Below, one piece after another: positions 1 to 13,746 of a DNA stretch of 64,000 nt (position 1 is the stretch's first letter; the number at the start of each line of letters is the position of its first letter). Made by a program: the position numbers and the translations under genes. This DNA is from Pelosinus sp. IPA-1 (lineage in GTDB: Bacteria > Bacillota > Negativicutes > DSM-13327). Location: assembly GCF_030269905.1 (NCBI RefSeq), contig NZ_BSVC01000002.1, forward strand, positions 98,419 to 162,418, written 5' to 3'. Below the pieces are notes generated by a model. The model had not been told where the DNA came from and did not search any database. It was given only the letters and a program-made list of their open reading frames with translations.

Positions 1-3
1 GAG

Positions 4-45
4 ACTGTCTTCGACGAATGTTTAGGACAGTTTTTGTATTTTTAT
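4..45 (+). terminator. Probable terminator of a gene left of the window
   Basis: A 6-bp inverted repeat (ACTGTC at 4-9, GACAGT at 26-31) is followed at once by a T-rich run. It fits the end of an upstream transcription unit. The short stem and 16-nt loop make it weak, and a leader antiterminator of the PTS gene downstream cannot be excluded. Confidence 0.35.
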
Positions 46-51
46 ATACAT

Positions 52-82
52 GTACCAAAGTACACAAAATGTACTTTGGTAC
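52..82. promoter_or_regulatory. Perfect palindrome upstream of the PTS operon, probable operator
   Basis: Arms of 13 bp (52-64 and 70-82, GTACCAAAGTACA and its exact complement) flank a 5-nt spacer. No T-run follows, so a protein-binding site is more likely than a terminator. It lies about 235 bp before the chosen start of the alpha-glucoside PTS gene and is the best candidate for sugar-dependent control of that operon. No regulator gene for the locus lies inside the window. Confidence 0.5.
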
Positions 83-316
83 GCATTTGTGTCATAGGGC
101 CGTAATGCCCTGAATCTATTGAATGTATGGTGATAAGGGGCTATGATAAAACACAAGATATCTTATAAAGCAATAAAGAGTTGTCATGACAAAAAAACTA
201 TGCACGATTCTTACACGGGGAGAAATAATTTTATGTATCTGCAAAGAAAATTTGCAAAATTCAAAATTAAGGAACTGTTTACGAGTGAAGGAACACTATT
301 TGATGGAGGTGGGGTT

Positions 317-2401
317 ATGTCGATCAACAAGGACATTGTCATGCAAAGTGTACAGCGGTTCGGCGGAGCAATGTTTACGCCAGTTATACTGTTCTCCTTC
401 TTTGGTATTATGGTATCATTATCCATTATTTTCAAGAACCAGGATATTGTCGGTAGTATAGCGACAAAGGGTACATTCTGGTACAACATTTGGTATGTTA
501 TTGAACAGGGATCTTGGACAGTCTTTGCGCAAATGCCGCTTTTATTTGCAATTTCTCTGCCAATTGGTCTGGCGAAGAAAAATCAAGCAAGGGCCTGTAT
601 GGAATCATTTATAATCTATGTCGTATTCAATTATTTTGTTTCAGGGATTCTTACACTAGCAGGTCCTTCATTCGGTGTAGATTATAGTCTCAAAGCAGGT
701 GGCGGCACAGGCCTTGCAATGATTGCGAATATCAAAACGCTTGACATTGGTATGCTTGGAGCTATCTTAATTTCAGCAATTACGGTATGGCTACATAATC
801 GTCTCTTTGATGTAGATCTTCCCGATTATCTTGGCATATTCAAAGGCTCGTCTCTCGTAGTAGCAGCCGGATTCTTCTTTATGTTGCCAGTTGCGTATTT
901 TTTCTGTTTGGTATGGCCATCCGTGCAGCACACAATTGGAACTTTTCAGGAATTTTTGAAAGCGAGTGATGCGCTTGGCGTATGGATGTATACTTTCTGC
1001 GAAAGAATTTTAATTCCTACGGGGCTCCATCATTTCATTTACACGCCATTTATTTTTGGACCAGCAATTGTTGATGGTGGAATTCAACAGTATTGGTTGA
1101 AACATTTGCAAGATTTTGCGACTTCAGCCCAATCGTTGAAAGAAATGTTCCCAGGGGCTGGTTTCTCTTTACATGGTTCTTCCAAAATATTTGGTGTTCC
1201 AGGAATTGCACTTGCTATTTATGCCACGGCGAAACCAGCGAAAAAGAAAGCTGTTGCCGGGTTGTTGATTCCAGCAACGATTACGGCAGTGATCTGTGGG
1301 ATTACAGAACCGCTTGAATTTACATTCCTATTCGTCGCTCCTGTACTGTTTGTAGTGCATGCAGTACTTGCTGCAACACTTGCTGCAACACTTTTTTTAT
1401 TCGGTGTAGTTGGTTCTTTTGGTGCAGGACTTATTGATGCCATCGTACAGAACTGGATTCCATTATTTAAATTTCATTCCGCAACTTATATTATGCAAAT
1501 CGTAGTTGGTCTTTGTTTTACAGCGATTTACTTCTTCGTGTTCCGTTACCTGATTGTGAAGAATGATTATAAAACTCCAGGCCGTACCGAAAATGATGCA
1601 GAAGATAAACTTTATTCCAAAGCTGAGTATAAAGCCAAGATAGCGATGGAAGGAATGATTAATGTCGATGAACGCGATATTAAGGCAGCGGTATTTCTTG
1701 GAGCTCTTGGTGGCAAGGAAAATATAAAGGATGTAACAAATTGTGCTACGCGTCTTCGCGTAACAGTCGTAGATGATTCGCTGATAAAAGGAGTAAGCAC
1801 ATTTGTAAAAGCTGGCGCGCATGGACTTGTAAAAAATGGGCATGCGGTACAGGTGATTGTTGGATTATCCGTACCACAGGTAAGAGAGCGTTTTGAAGCA
1901 TTACTGCAAGATACATCAGATGCAGAAACTGCATCTGGCACAGATAAATCTACAGCATTGAAGGCGTTTATCAGTGGTGAAGTCATTCCGATTACGAAGG
2001 TTAAAGATGAAATGTTTTCACAAAAAATGATGGGTGACGGTATCGCTGTCTATCCGGAAAATGAAATAGTGACAGCACCAGCAGATTGTGAAATCACTAT
2101 GGTAATGGACGGATCTGGTCACGCGGTCGGTATGCGTTTGTCAAGCGGCGTCGAAATCCTTATCCATATCGGTATTGATACGGTAAAAATGGAAGGTCGC
2201 GGTTTCAATGTATTTGTAAAACAAGGACAGAAAGTAAAAGCAGGCGAAACGCTTGTGAAGTTTGATAAGAAATTGATTGAGAGGGAAGGTTATTCTCCAA
2301 TTGTTATATTAGCTGTTACAAATTCATCAGAATACCCGCTGATGAAGCTACATTCTGGCATGACAGCAAAAGCAGATGAAACAGTAATTGCAACATTCTA
2401 A
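317..2401 (+). CDS. Alpha-glucoside PTS permease, fused EIICBA
   Basis: This is an inner-membrane permease that phosphorylates alpha-glucosides (maltose or isomaltose type) during uptake. Domain order is IIC (about residues 1-400, many hydrophobic segments, opening with QRFGGAMFTPVILF), IIB (about 450-530, phosphocysteine C476 in NCATRLRV) and IIA (about 560-694, phosphohistidine H617 in HIGIDTV). The start at 317 follows GGAGG at a good distance and gives the usual N-terminus. An in-frame ATG at 143 would add 58 residues with no membrane or domain features and has a poorly spaced ribosome site. The downstream glucosidase and GH4 enzyme fit a phosphorylated disaccharide as product. The exact sugar cannot be read from sequence. 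Confidence 0.9.
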   Translation: MSINKDIVMQSVQRFGGAMFTPVILFSFFGIMVSLSIIFKNQDIVGSIATKGTFWYNIWYVIEQGSWTVFAQMPLLFAISLPIGLAKKNQARACMESFIIYVVFNYFVSGILTLAGPSFGVDYSLKAGGGTGLAMIANIKTLDIGMLGAILISAITVWLHNRLFDVDLPDYLGIFKGSSLVVAAGFFFMLPVAYFFCLVWPSVQHTIGTFQEFLKASDALGVWMYTFCERILIPTGLHHFIYTPFIFGPAIVDGGIQQYWLKHLQDFATSAQSLKEMFPGAGFSLHGSSKIFGVPGIALAIYATAKPAKKKAVAGLLIPATITAVICGITEPLEFTFLFVAPVLFVVHAVLAATLAATLFLFGVVGSFGAGLIDAIVQNWIPLFKFHSATYIMQIVVGLCFTAIYFFVFRYLIVKNDYKTPGRTENDAEDKLYSKAEYKAKIAMEGMINVDERDIKAAVFLGALGGKENIKDVTNCATRLRVTVVDDSLIKGVSTFVKAGAHGLVKNGHAVQVIVGLSVPQVRERFEALLQDTSDAETASGTDKSTALKAFISGEVIPITKVKDEMFSQKMMGDGIAVYPENEIVTAPADCEITMVMDGSGHAVGMRLSSGVEILIHIGIDTVKMEGRGFNVFVKQGQKVKAGETLVKFDKKLIEREGYSPIVILAVTNSSEYPLMKLHSGMTAKADETVIATF

Positions 2402-2417
2402 GAAGGGGACAGTCAAA

Positions 2418-4112
2418 ATGGACAATTTAAAATGGTGGCAAAAGACACTGGTATATCAGATTTATCCTAAGAGTTTTTGTGATAGTAACGGCGATGGCAG
2501 CGGGGATTTAAATGGTATAACGGAAAAACTGGATTATATTCGTGATTTAGGAGTAGGCGCAATCTGGTTAACACCAGTGTATGTATCGCCAATGGTAGAT
2601 AATGGCTATGATATTGCCGACTATCGGAACATTGCACCAGAGTATGGCACAATGGCAGATATGGAGAAGCTCATTGGCGAAGCAAAGAAGCGTGGTATTC
2701 GCATTGTCATGGACTTGGTGTTCAATCATACATCAGATCAGCACAGCTGGTTCAAGGAATCACGAGTAGATCACAGAAACTGTAAACGTGACTGGTATAT
2801 ATGGCGTGATGCCAAACCAAATGGAGCGCCACCGACAAACTGGCGAGGTATCTTCGGTGGCTCGGCTTGGACTTTTGATGAAGCTACTAAACAGTATTAT
2901 TTACATACCTTTGCGAAGGAACAGCCAGATTTAAACTGGGAAAATCCTGAAGTACGCAAAGTGTTGTATGAGATAGCAAATTTCTGGCTGGATAAAGGTG
3001 TAGGTGGTTTCCGTATTGATGCGATTACCTATATCAAGAAGCCGGAAGAATTCAAGGATCTACCAGCCGATGGTCCGGATGGTATGAGCAATGTGCATGT
3101 TGCAACAGCGAATCAGCCCGGTATATTGGAATTTTTACATGAGTTTAAGCGGGAGGTTTCTGCAGGAAAAGATATATTTACGGTAGCAGAAGCAAATGGC
3201 GTAACAACTGAAGAGCTACCCAAATGGGTAGGCAGAAATGGTGCCTTTGATATGCTGCTTGAGTTTAGTCACATGGACCTAGATATGGAAGCATCCAGTC
3301 TTTGGTGTCATCCAGTTGGCTGGAAGTTAACAAAGCTCAAAAAGGCACTCAGTAATAGCCAGCAGGCAACATCAGAAAACGGTTGGTATCCAGCATTTTT
3401 TGAGAATCATGACCAGCCGCGCTCAGTGAATAAATTTTTCCCAAATCATGCAGATCAAAAGCTAGTGGCAAAAGTATTGGCCACTGTGTTATTTACCTTG
3501 AAAGGAACACCGTTTATCTATGAAGGCGAAGAACTCGGCATGACAAATATTAAGTTGTCTTCCATTGAATGTTATGACGATATCGCGTCTAAAGGACAAT
3601 ATGAAATTGCTTTACAGGAGGGATTTTCCAAGCGACAAGCACTTGAATTTGTCTGGTATTACAGCAGAGATAATGCGCGAACGCCTATGCAGTGGACTAG
3701 TGATAAACATGCTGGTTTTACGAGCGGTGAGCCATGGCTACCGGTTAATGAAAATTATGGTGATTTAAATGCCAAGCAAGAGTTACAGGATGAAGGTTCT
3801 GTATTGCGGTATTATCACCGCCTGGCAAAGCTACGTCAAGAATATGATATCTTGCTCATTGGCAGTTATGAAGAACTGTTGGAAACAGACGAACAAATTT
3901 TTGCTTATAGGCGTGTGTTGGATAAAAACAAAATGATCATTCTTTGTAATTTTTCTGAACAAGAAAAGGCGTGCAACTTGACTGAAATTGAAGACAATGG
4001 AAAACTGTTGATCAGCAATTATAAAGATGCGCCAAATCTGGTTCTGCGTGCCTATGAAGCTAGGATATATCTCTGCGAAGGGAGGAATCCCTTTGAAGGT
4101 TGCAGCCAGTGA
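2418..4112 (+). CDS. GH13 alpha-glucosidase (oligo-1,6-glucosidase / phosphotrehalase group)
   Basis: This cytoplasmic 564-residue enzyme hydrolyses alpha-glucosides or their 6-phosphates. The GH13 signatures are all visible: DLVFNHTS, nucleophile D201 in GFRIDAIT, acid/base E258 in VAEANG, and D332 in ENHDQPR. It opens with WWQKTLVYQIYPKSF, as the MalL/TreC group does. The residue after the nucleophile is Ala202, a position known to influence the choice between alpha-1,4 and alpha-1,6 bonds in this subfamily. It starts 17 nt after the PTS gene, so the two are translated as an operon. Whether the substrate is phosphorylated (TreC-like) or free (isomaltase-like) is not settled. An upstream in-frame ATG at 2388 lies inside the PTS gene and is unlikely. 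Confidence 0.85.
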   Translation: MDNLKWWQKTLVYQIYPKSFCDSNGDGSGDLNGITEKLDYIRDLGVGAIWLTPVYVSPMVDNGYDIADYRNIAPEYGTMADMEKLIGEAKKRGIRIVMDLVFNHTSDQHSWFKESRVDHRNCKRDWYIWRDAKPNGAPPTNWRGIFGGSAWTFDEATKQYYLHTFAKEQPDLNWENPEVRKVLYEIANFWLDKGVGGFRIDAITYIKKPEEFKDLPADGPDGMSNVHVATANQPGILEFLHEFKREVSAGKDIFTVAEANGVTTEELPKWVGRNGAFDMLLEFSHMDLDMEASSLWCHPVGWKLTKLKKALSNSQQATSENGWYPAFFENHDQPRSVNKFFPNHADQKLVAKVLATVLFTLKGTPFIYEGEELGMTNIKLSSIECYDDIASKGQYEIALQEGFSKRQALEFVWYYSRDNARTPMQWTSDKHAGFTSGEPWLPVNENYGDLNAKQELQDEGSVLRYYHRLAKLRQEYDILLIGSYEELLETDEQIFAYRRVLDKNKMIILCNFSEQEKACNLTEIEDNGKLLISNYKDAPNLVLRAYEARIYLCEGRNPFEGCSQ

Positions 4113-4866
4113 TTATGATGGAACGTTGTTTATCGATAATAGAATTTGTCCAGAAAATGTAGAGGGGGTTCGTCTATGGCGGGCAGCTGGTAATAAGTTT
4201 GGCGTAGTCACAGGACGCGATTACGGTATGTTAGTTCCACAGCTAGAATATTTTGGCATAGGTTATGATTTTGCAATATGCAATAATGGTGCGATCATTT
4301 TCGGTGAAAATGGTAAAGTGCTTTATCAAGCTGAGATTCCAGAGCAAGCTCTCTATGTAGTAGCAACACATCCCTGCGTGGCAGATAGCCTGCATGTTGC
4401 ATTTTCTCAGGCCGAGAGTAGTTATATTTATCGCGAAAGAAAAGGATCTTGGATGGTCCGTGAGGCAAAACAATGGCAATTTTTATTAAAGATAATAGAA
4501 GCTGCTGAAATCAATGAACTTAGTCGGGTACATCAGATTGCATTGGGGTTTGCTAGTCTGGATGGGGCAGCGGAAGCTGCCCGGCAAATCAACCAACTAT
4601 TTGGTGATACAGTGTATGCTTGTCAGAACCGTGGTAGCGTAGATATTACTCCAATTGGCATCGACAAAAGTAAAGGAATTGAGAAGTTATTAGAACTAAA
4701 AGCATGGCAGGATGCAGAGGTGTACGTTATTGGTGACGAAATCAATGATTTACCAATGATACATAGGTTTGATGGCTATGCGGTAGAATCAGCAAGAGAA
4801 GCTATAAGAAAAGATGCGAAACAGAGTTTTCCTTCGGTTGGCAGTATGCTACAAAATAATTTATAG
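4093..4866 (+). CDS. HAD-superfamily (Cof-type) phosphatase
   Basis: About 257 residues. The N-terminal HAD motif ASDYDGTLF (nucleophile Asp) and the C-terminal GDEINDLPMI metal motif are present, with a large cap between them, as in Cof-type class IIB phosphatases. The chosen start is TTG at 4093, eight nucleotides after GGAGG, and it places the HAD motif at the extreme N-terminus as usual. It overlaps the end of the glucosidase by 20 nt, so translation is probably coupled. A role in dephosphorylating sugar phosphates released by the operon is inferred. Cof-type enzymes have broad specificity. Confidence 0.8.
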   Translation: MKVAASDYDGTLFIDNRICPENVEGVRLWRAAGNKFGVVTGRDYGMLVPQLEYFGIGYDFAICNNGAIIFGENGKVLYQAEIPEQALYVVATHPCVADSLHVAFSQAESSYIYRERKGSWMVREAKQWQFLLKIIEAAEINELSRVHQIALGFASLDGAAEAARQINQLFGDTVYACQNRGSVDITPIGIDKSKGIEKLLELKAWQDAEVYVIGDEINDLPMIHRFDGYAVESAREAIRKDAKQSFPSVGSMLQNNL

Positions 4867-4922
4867 AATATTTGTAATATTGAAAAATGATATCTAAAAA
4901 AAGTAAAGGAAGTTGACATAAA

Positions 4923-6314
4923 ATGAAAAAGAGTTTAACTACATTGGCAATTACTTTGGCATTAGGAGCATCGACAACAGCGTTTGCGGCATCTGCAGAC
5001 AGCTTTTCCGATGTACCGAAGAATCACTGGAGTTATGCAGCACTTGATGAATTAGCTAAAGACGGTATTATTGAAGGTTATGGAAATAGTAAGTTCGAGG
5101 GAAACCGTATGATGAGTCGTTATGAAATGGCGGCCATTGTTGCTAAAGCAATGGATAAAGTAAAATCGGGCTCACTCGGCGATCAAGCACTAGTGGAAAA
5201 GCTAGAAAAAGAATATGGCAGTGAACTTGAAGCACTCAATAAGAAAGTTGATGCTTTAGATAAAAAGATCAATGCGACAAATGCGCTTGTCGATAAGTTT
5301 AAAATATCTGGTTTAACAAGGGTGCAAGCAGGCAGTGATGACGGAAAAAACATGAACTATAATAACCGTTTTTACATGGATTTGGAAGGTGAAATGAAAG
5401 TATCTGATATGTGGCGGGCCAGATTTACTATTGAAAAAAATGCGCAGTATAAATCAAGTGAACCTATTTATGAAAATAAATGGGTGTCAGATGGAACTGC
5501 AACTGGTGGAAAATGGTCAAAAGTTCCGCATACACATGCTGGGAAGGATAACTCAGCTAATGACCAGGATCACAACGGATCCGTTTCCAATGTGTGGGTA
5601 GAAGGTACGATTGCAGGCAATTGGTATGTCAATGCTGGTAGAAAGTGGAATGGAATTGGTTATCAGAATCTGTTATGGGGGAATCCAGCCGATGGTGCAG
5701 CGTTCTATCATCCAGTAAGCAAAGATTGGATGATTAGTGGACTCGTTTGGTCACCAACTTGGGATGGCGCCAAGTACACCATGGCTGCTGGAAACATATT
5801 CGGTAAATTGACGAAGACTGTGGATACTAATGTGGCTTATGCTAAAATCGTAAATAATAAAGAAGATTACTGGACAGGGGCGGATATGGCGTATTCGATA
5901 GACCTCCGTGCACATTTGACGCCAACTTTGACAGCAACAGCTTCCTATGTAAAAACCAATGCAGATCAAGGCGGCGGCTACTGGAAAGATAAAAGCGATC
6001 TTGACCGTGACTTTGCTTATCGCTTGGATTATAAGGGAACGAATACTAGTAATGTGGGTTCCTTCGGTATGTATGCAAAATATGTCGATATGGGTGCAAC
6101 TGGTGACTTTGGTCATGATGATGAATGGACAACACGTGGACCTTCATACTCGAATGGTAATAAAGGCTGGTATGTAGGCATCAATTATGTTCCTTGGCAG
6201 AATGTAGAATGGTCAACGATGTATGCTAAAGTAAAAGAAGGTACAAGTGTAGCAGCAGCCGATGGCGAATCAGACAGAAAAATCATTCGTACGCAGCTTG
6301 ATTATCATTTCTAA
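4923..6314 (+). CDS. SLH-domain outer-membrane porin
   Basis: 463 residues. A signal peptide ends at TTAFA/ASA near residue 23. One S-layer homology domain follows (about 25-80, SFSDVPKNHWSYAALDEL) and then a short coiled-coil linker (about 85-125, EKLEKEYGSELEALNKK). The rest is rich in alternating aromatic strands and ends in DYHF, the C-terminal Phe typical of outer-membrane barrels. In Negativicutes such proteins anchor the outer membrane to peptidoglycan through the SLH domain and form a pore. Its position between sugar uptake genes and an exported amylase suggests it admits maltodextrins; this is inference. Confidence 0.88.
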   Translation: MKKSLTTLAITLALGASTTAFAASADSFSDVPKNHWSYAALDELAKDGIIEGYGNSKFEGNRMMSRYEMAAIVAKAMDKVKSGSLGDQALVEKLEKEYGSELEALNKKVDALDKKINATNALVDKFKISGLTRVQAGSDDGKNMNYNNRFYMDLEGEMKVSDMWRARFTIEKNAQYKSSEPIYENKWVSDGTATGGKWSKVPHTHAGKDNSANDQDHNGSVSNVWVEGTIAGNWYVNAGRKWNGIGYQNLLWGNPADGAAFYHPVSKDWMISGLVWSPTWDGAKYTMAAGNIFGKLTKTVDTNVAYAKIVNNKEDYWTGADMAYSIDLRAHLTPTLTATASYVKTNADQGGGYWKDKSDLDRDFAYRLDYKGTNTSNVGSFGMYAKYVDMGATGDFGHDDEWTTRGPSYSNGNKGWYVGINYVPWQNVEWSTMYAKVKEGTSVAAADGESDRKIIRTQLDYHF

Positions 6315-6355
6315 TTACGTAGATTTTTATCAACATGTAGAGGAGGAAACCATCC

Positions 6356-10853
<4,498 letters not shown>

Positions 10854-10869
10854 CGATCACTGAAAGAAG

Positions 10870-10903
10870 GCCGCTAACACCTAAATGTTAGTGGCTTTTT
10901 TTT
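10870..10903 (+). terminator. Terminator after the GH4 gene
   Basis: A 10-bp stem (GCCGCTAACA at 10870-10879 with TGTTAGTGGC at 10886-10895, one G-U pair) is followed by eight Ts. Confidence 0.9.
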
Positions 10904-10959
10904 GTAGAAAACGATTTTGGGTAAATGCATAATGTTAGACAAGATTTATTTTTACGATT

Positions 10960-11025
10960 AATTTATAAAACTTTATAAAAATTTTATAATTGCTTTATAG
11001 GCAGTTTAAAATCTTTTCTTATAAT
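10960..11025 (+). promoter_or_regulatory. AT-rich direct repeats before the His/Cys-rich gene
   Basis: Three to four spaced copies of a TTTATAA-type word (near 10962, 10972, 10982 and 10996) sit about 10-11 nt apart. A TATAAT-like -10 lies near 11020. Helically phased AT repeats of this kind are common binding sites of OmpR-type regulators, and one is encoded three genes downstream. Binding is inferred. Confidence 0.35.
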
Positions 11026-11060
11026 AAGCTCATAACAAATTAAGGAGGCTTATTAATAAG

Positions 11061-11726
11061 ATGAACAAGCTTAAATTTTTGTATGATGTGGTTCAAACGT
11101 TACGGGATAAAGAGGTTATCAATGGTGTGGCAACAGCGGAAGTGAAAAAAGACCAAACAAAGGTTTTTTATGTAAAGAATGAATTTCAAAAAAATCTTGT
11201 GACAATGCAGACTAAGGCAAGCATAACTTCCGAAGTAAATTATGAAGGAAAGCAAGTCAAACATCAGAGCACTACCGAGTTTACGAAGCATTGCCCAGGA
11301 AATGGAATGCATGGTATGCGTCACGGACTATTTAGACATATGAATCATGCTGGTGGCAGATGTGGGAGCATAAAGGACAAACTTACAAAACTCTCCTTTG
11401 TTTTAGGCCTCTTAAACAGCATCAAAGTAGAAGAACAGGAAGATAAAACAATTCTGGTTACATTGGAGGTAGCGGAACTACCTGAAGATATCAAAACACT
11501 ACTCCAGGAACGAATGAGTCATGCTGAGAGTGACCACGGTCGGGGACATTGCTGCTTTATGAGAGAGTTTTGCTGCATAGAGAAAGGTAAATTTTCATTC
11601 GCTATGACCGTCAATAAAAATTATGACATTGAGAAAATCGTGATCGCTTTTGACGGCGCACAACGCAATGAAGAAAATGAGCAGCATTTGCTGGACATAG
11701 TCGCTGAATTGCAACTTAATCAATAA
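11061..11726 (+). CDS. Uncharacterised His/Cys/Met-rich protein beside a two-component system
   Basis: 221 residues, not assigned to a family. There is no signal peptide or membrane segment. Two stretches look like metal ligand clusters: residues 77-102 (HCPGNGMHGMRHG, then HMNH and CG) and about 151-173 (SHAESDHGRGHCCF, then EFCC). The flanking parts read as mixed alpha/beta with a repeated 'KVEEQEDKTILVTLEV'-like strand pattern. The ribosome site is AAGGAGG. It stands alone between terminators, directly before the sensor kinase operon. A metal- or redox-linked role is a guess from composition. Confidence 0.6.
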   Translation: MNKLKFLYDVVQTLRDKEVINGVATAEVKKDQTKVFYVKNEFQKNLVTMQTKASITSEVNYEGKQVKHQSTTEFTKHCPGNGMHGMRHGLFRHMNHAGGRCGSIKDKLTKLSFVLGLLNSIKVEEQEDKTILVTLEVAELPEDIKTLLQERMSHAESDHGRGHCCFMREFCCIEKGKFSFAMTVNKNYDIEKIVIAFDGAQRNEENEQHLLDIVAELQLNQ

Positions 11727-11746
11727 TTCTAGGTTACTATATTACT

Positions 11747-11780
11747 GGGTGCAAGCTGAAAGAATGGTTTGCGCCCTTTT
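11747..11780 (+). terminator. Terminator before the sensor kinase gene
   Basis: GGGTGCAA (11747-11754) pairs with TTTGCGCCC (11768-11776), with one G-U pair, followed by TTTT. Confidence 0.7.
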
Positions 11781-11828
11781 CATTATTTATAATATAATAA
11801 GGCAATACGTAAAGAGCAGGTGATTTTG

Positions 11829-12998
11829 ATGTTTAGGCCCAGTAGACGTCATTTTAATTCTAAAAGGCACAATCAATGTGACGATAAATGTTTCTCAAAC
11901 TTCCAAAGAATTCATTTACATCATCATCGGGAATTTCATAAATATCATCAATATTTCCGCTACTTTAGACCAGCTTTTGTATTGATTAATATCCTTATTT
12001 TGTACCTATTATTTAATTGGGTAGGCTTTAAAGGAATTGGCATTTTTTTCGCAGTCGTCATTATTATAAAAGAAATAGTCCATTTTATTTTTATGCTGCG
12101 TTTAGAAAAACGAATATTTACACCAATTGAAAAGCTTAAGCTAGGTGTAGATGAAATTTCTAAGGGAAACTATAATGTAAAAGTTGAGTGTGATGTCCCC
12201 AATGATCTGGGTTTATTGATTTATTCGTTTAACGAAATGGCACAAAAATTATATGAGAGTGAAAGAATACAAAACGAGTATGAAGAAAATCGAAAAAACC
12301 TGGTCGCTAATATTTCTCATGATTTAAAAACACCAATAACGGCTATTCAGGGCTATATTGAAGCCTTGCTGGATAAGAATATTACATTTCAGGGTGACAA
12401 GGACAAGTATCTAGAAACCATCCATCATAATACGGTTTATATCAATAAATTGATTGATGATCTATTCCTTTTTTCAAAATTGGATATGCAAAAATTAGAT
12501 TTCGCTTTTGAGAGTGTAGAAATCGGTACTTTTATGGATGATTTTATGGAAGAATATAAATTTGATCTGGAAGAAAAAAATATCCGGTTCCAATATACTG
12601 CAGATCTTAAACAAGAATATCGCGTAAACCTTGATGGCAAAAGATTTCACCAAGCTTTCAACAATATTATAAGTAACGCTGTCCAGCATGGTCCGGAAAA
12701 TGATTTATCTATCAGAATTAGGATGTATCTAGAAAAAAATTATATTTGTCTTGCGATTGAAGACAATGGATATGGAATTGCTGCAGATAAGTTGCCACAT
12801 ATTTTTGAACGTTTTTATCGTATTGATATAGAACGCAAAAAAGAATATATGTGTACTGGACTTGGTCTAGCAATCGCGAGGGAACTAATCGAGGCTCACT
12901 GTGGGAAAATTACTGTTTCGAGTAAAGAGAAGGAAGGCACTTGTTTTACGATTAAGCTTCCAATTTTTCAAAAGTATAAGGATGAGAGCACAACATGA
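11829..12998 (+). CDS. Membrane sensor histidine kinase
   Basis: About 389 residues. A basic, His-rich N-terminus is followed by two adjacent membrane segments (about 45-90), a HAMP-like linker (about 95-145), the phosphoacceptor helix with His in NISHDLKTPITAIQGY, and an HATPase domain with NIISNAVQHG, IEDNGYGIA and TGLGLAI. The start at 11829 has AGGTG upstream; a GTG nine bases earlier is the alternative. The stop overlaps the start of the response regulator by 4 nt, so the two are co-translated. With almost no extracytoplasmic loop, it probably senses within or near the membrane. Confidence 0.9.
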   Translation: MFRPSRRHFNSKRHNQCDDKCFSNFQRIHLHHHREFHKYHQYFRYFRPAFVLINILILYLLFNWVGFKGIGIFFAVVIIIKEIVHFIFMLRLEKRIFTPIEKLKLGVDEISKGNYNVKVECDVPNDLGLLIYSFNEMAQKLYESERIQNEYEENRKNLVANISHDLKTPITAIQGYIEALLDKNITFQGDKDKYLETIHHNTVYINKLIDDLFLFSKLDMQKLDFAFESVEIGTFMDDFMEEYKFDLEEKNIRFQYTADLKQEYRVNLDGKRFHQAFNNIISNAVQHGPENDLSIRIRMYLEKNYICLAIEDNGYGIAADKLPHIFERFYRIDIERKKEYMCTGLGLAIARELIEAHCGKITVSSKEKEGTCFTIKLPIFQKYKDESTT

Positions 12999-13678
12999 AA
13001 CGTGTATTAATTATTGAAGACGACATGGACATTGCTGAGCTGGAACGGGACTATCTGCAATTTAATGGCTATAAAGCTGAGATTGTTCAAGATGGAGTGT
13101 TAGGCCTAAAAAAGGCAATGACGGGTATATATGATGTTATTGTCGTTGATTTGATGTTGCCCCAAAAAGATGGATTTGAGATTATAAAAGAGATCCGAAA
13201 AAAACTAGAGATACCTATTATTGTCGTCTCAGCTCGCAATGATGACATTGATAAAATTAGAGGACTCGACTTTGGAGCAGATGATTATTTGACAAAACCC
13301 TTTAGCCCTGCAGAGCTAATTGCTAGAATTAAATCTCATATCAAACGCTATGAACGTTTAAAAGGGCATACTCCTTCTGAAATAATTCAACATAAGGGTT
13401 TGGAAATCAACATAGCATCCCATAAAGTTGCAGTGAATGGCATGCCAATCCAATTAACAACTAAGGAATATGATCTGTTATTATTCTTGGCTTCCAATCC
13501 GAATATCGTTTTTACCAAAGCACATATTTTTGATACAATATGGGGAGATGAGTGCTTTGGCGATAACGCAACTGTTGCTGTTCATATTCAAAAAATCCGC
13601 AAGAAAATTGAGAAAGACCCATCCAACCCAGAATTTATTGAAACACTCTGGGGAACGGGCTATCGTTTTAATCCCTAA
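12995..13678 (+). CDS. OmpR-family response regulator
   Basis: 227 residues. The receiver domain shows the acidic pair (IIEDD), phosphoacceptor Asp in VVDLMLPQKDG, and the Thr/Ser and Lys switch residues (VVSAR, LTKPFS). A C-terminal winged helix (about 130-227) ends in WGTGYRFNP. It shares ATGA with the kinase stop. A likely target is the AT-repeat region at 10960-11025, but that is untested. Confidence 0.93.
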   Translation: MKRVLIIEDDMDIAELERDYLQFNGYKAEIVQDGVLGLKKAMTGIYDVIVVDLMLPQKDGFEIIKEIRKKLEIPIIVVSARNDDIDKIRGLDFGADDYLTKPFSPAELIARIKSHIKRYERLKGHTPSEIIQHKGLEINIASHKVAVNGMPIQLTTKEYDLLLFLASNPNIVFTKAHIFDTIWGDECFGDNATVAVHIQKIRKKIEKDPSNPEFIETLWGTGYRFNP

Positions 13679-13685
13679 TGTACGT

Positions 13686-13735
13686 AAAACTCCTGCAAGG
13701 AGTAGCTTTGCAGGAGTTTTTGTATTTTAATAGTA
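13686..13735 (+). terminator. Dispersed terminator repeat, copy a
   Basis: 13-bp arms (AAAACTCCTGCAA at 13686-13698, TTGCAGGAGTTTT at 13708-13720) with a short loop and the family tail TGTATTTTAATAGTA. It lies 8 nt after the response regulator stop. It is the first of eleven related copies in the window, all in the same orientation. Confidence 0.9.
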
Positions 13736-13746
13736 CATATATTGAC

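Noticed and set aside
143-316. N-terminal extension of the PTS permease
   Set aside because: The ribosome site is too close to ATG 143, and the extra residues show no PTS or signal features. A separate leader peptide cannot be excluded.
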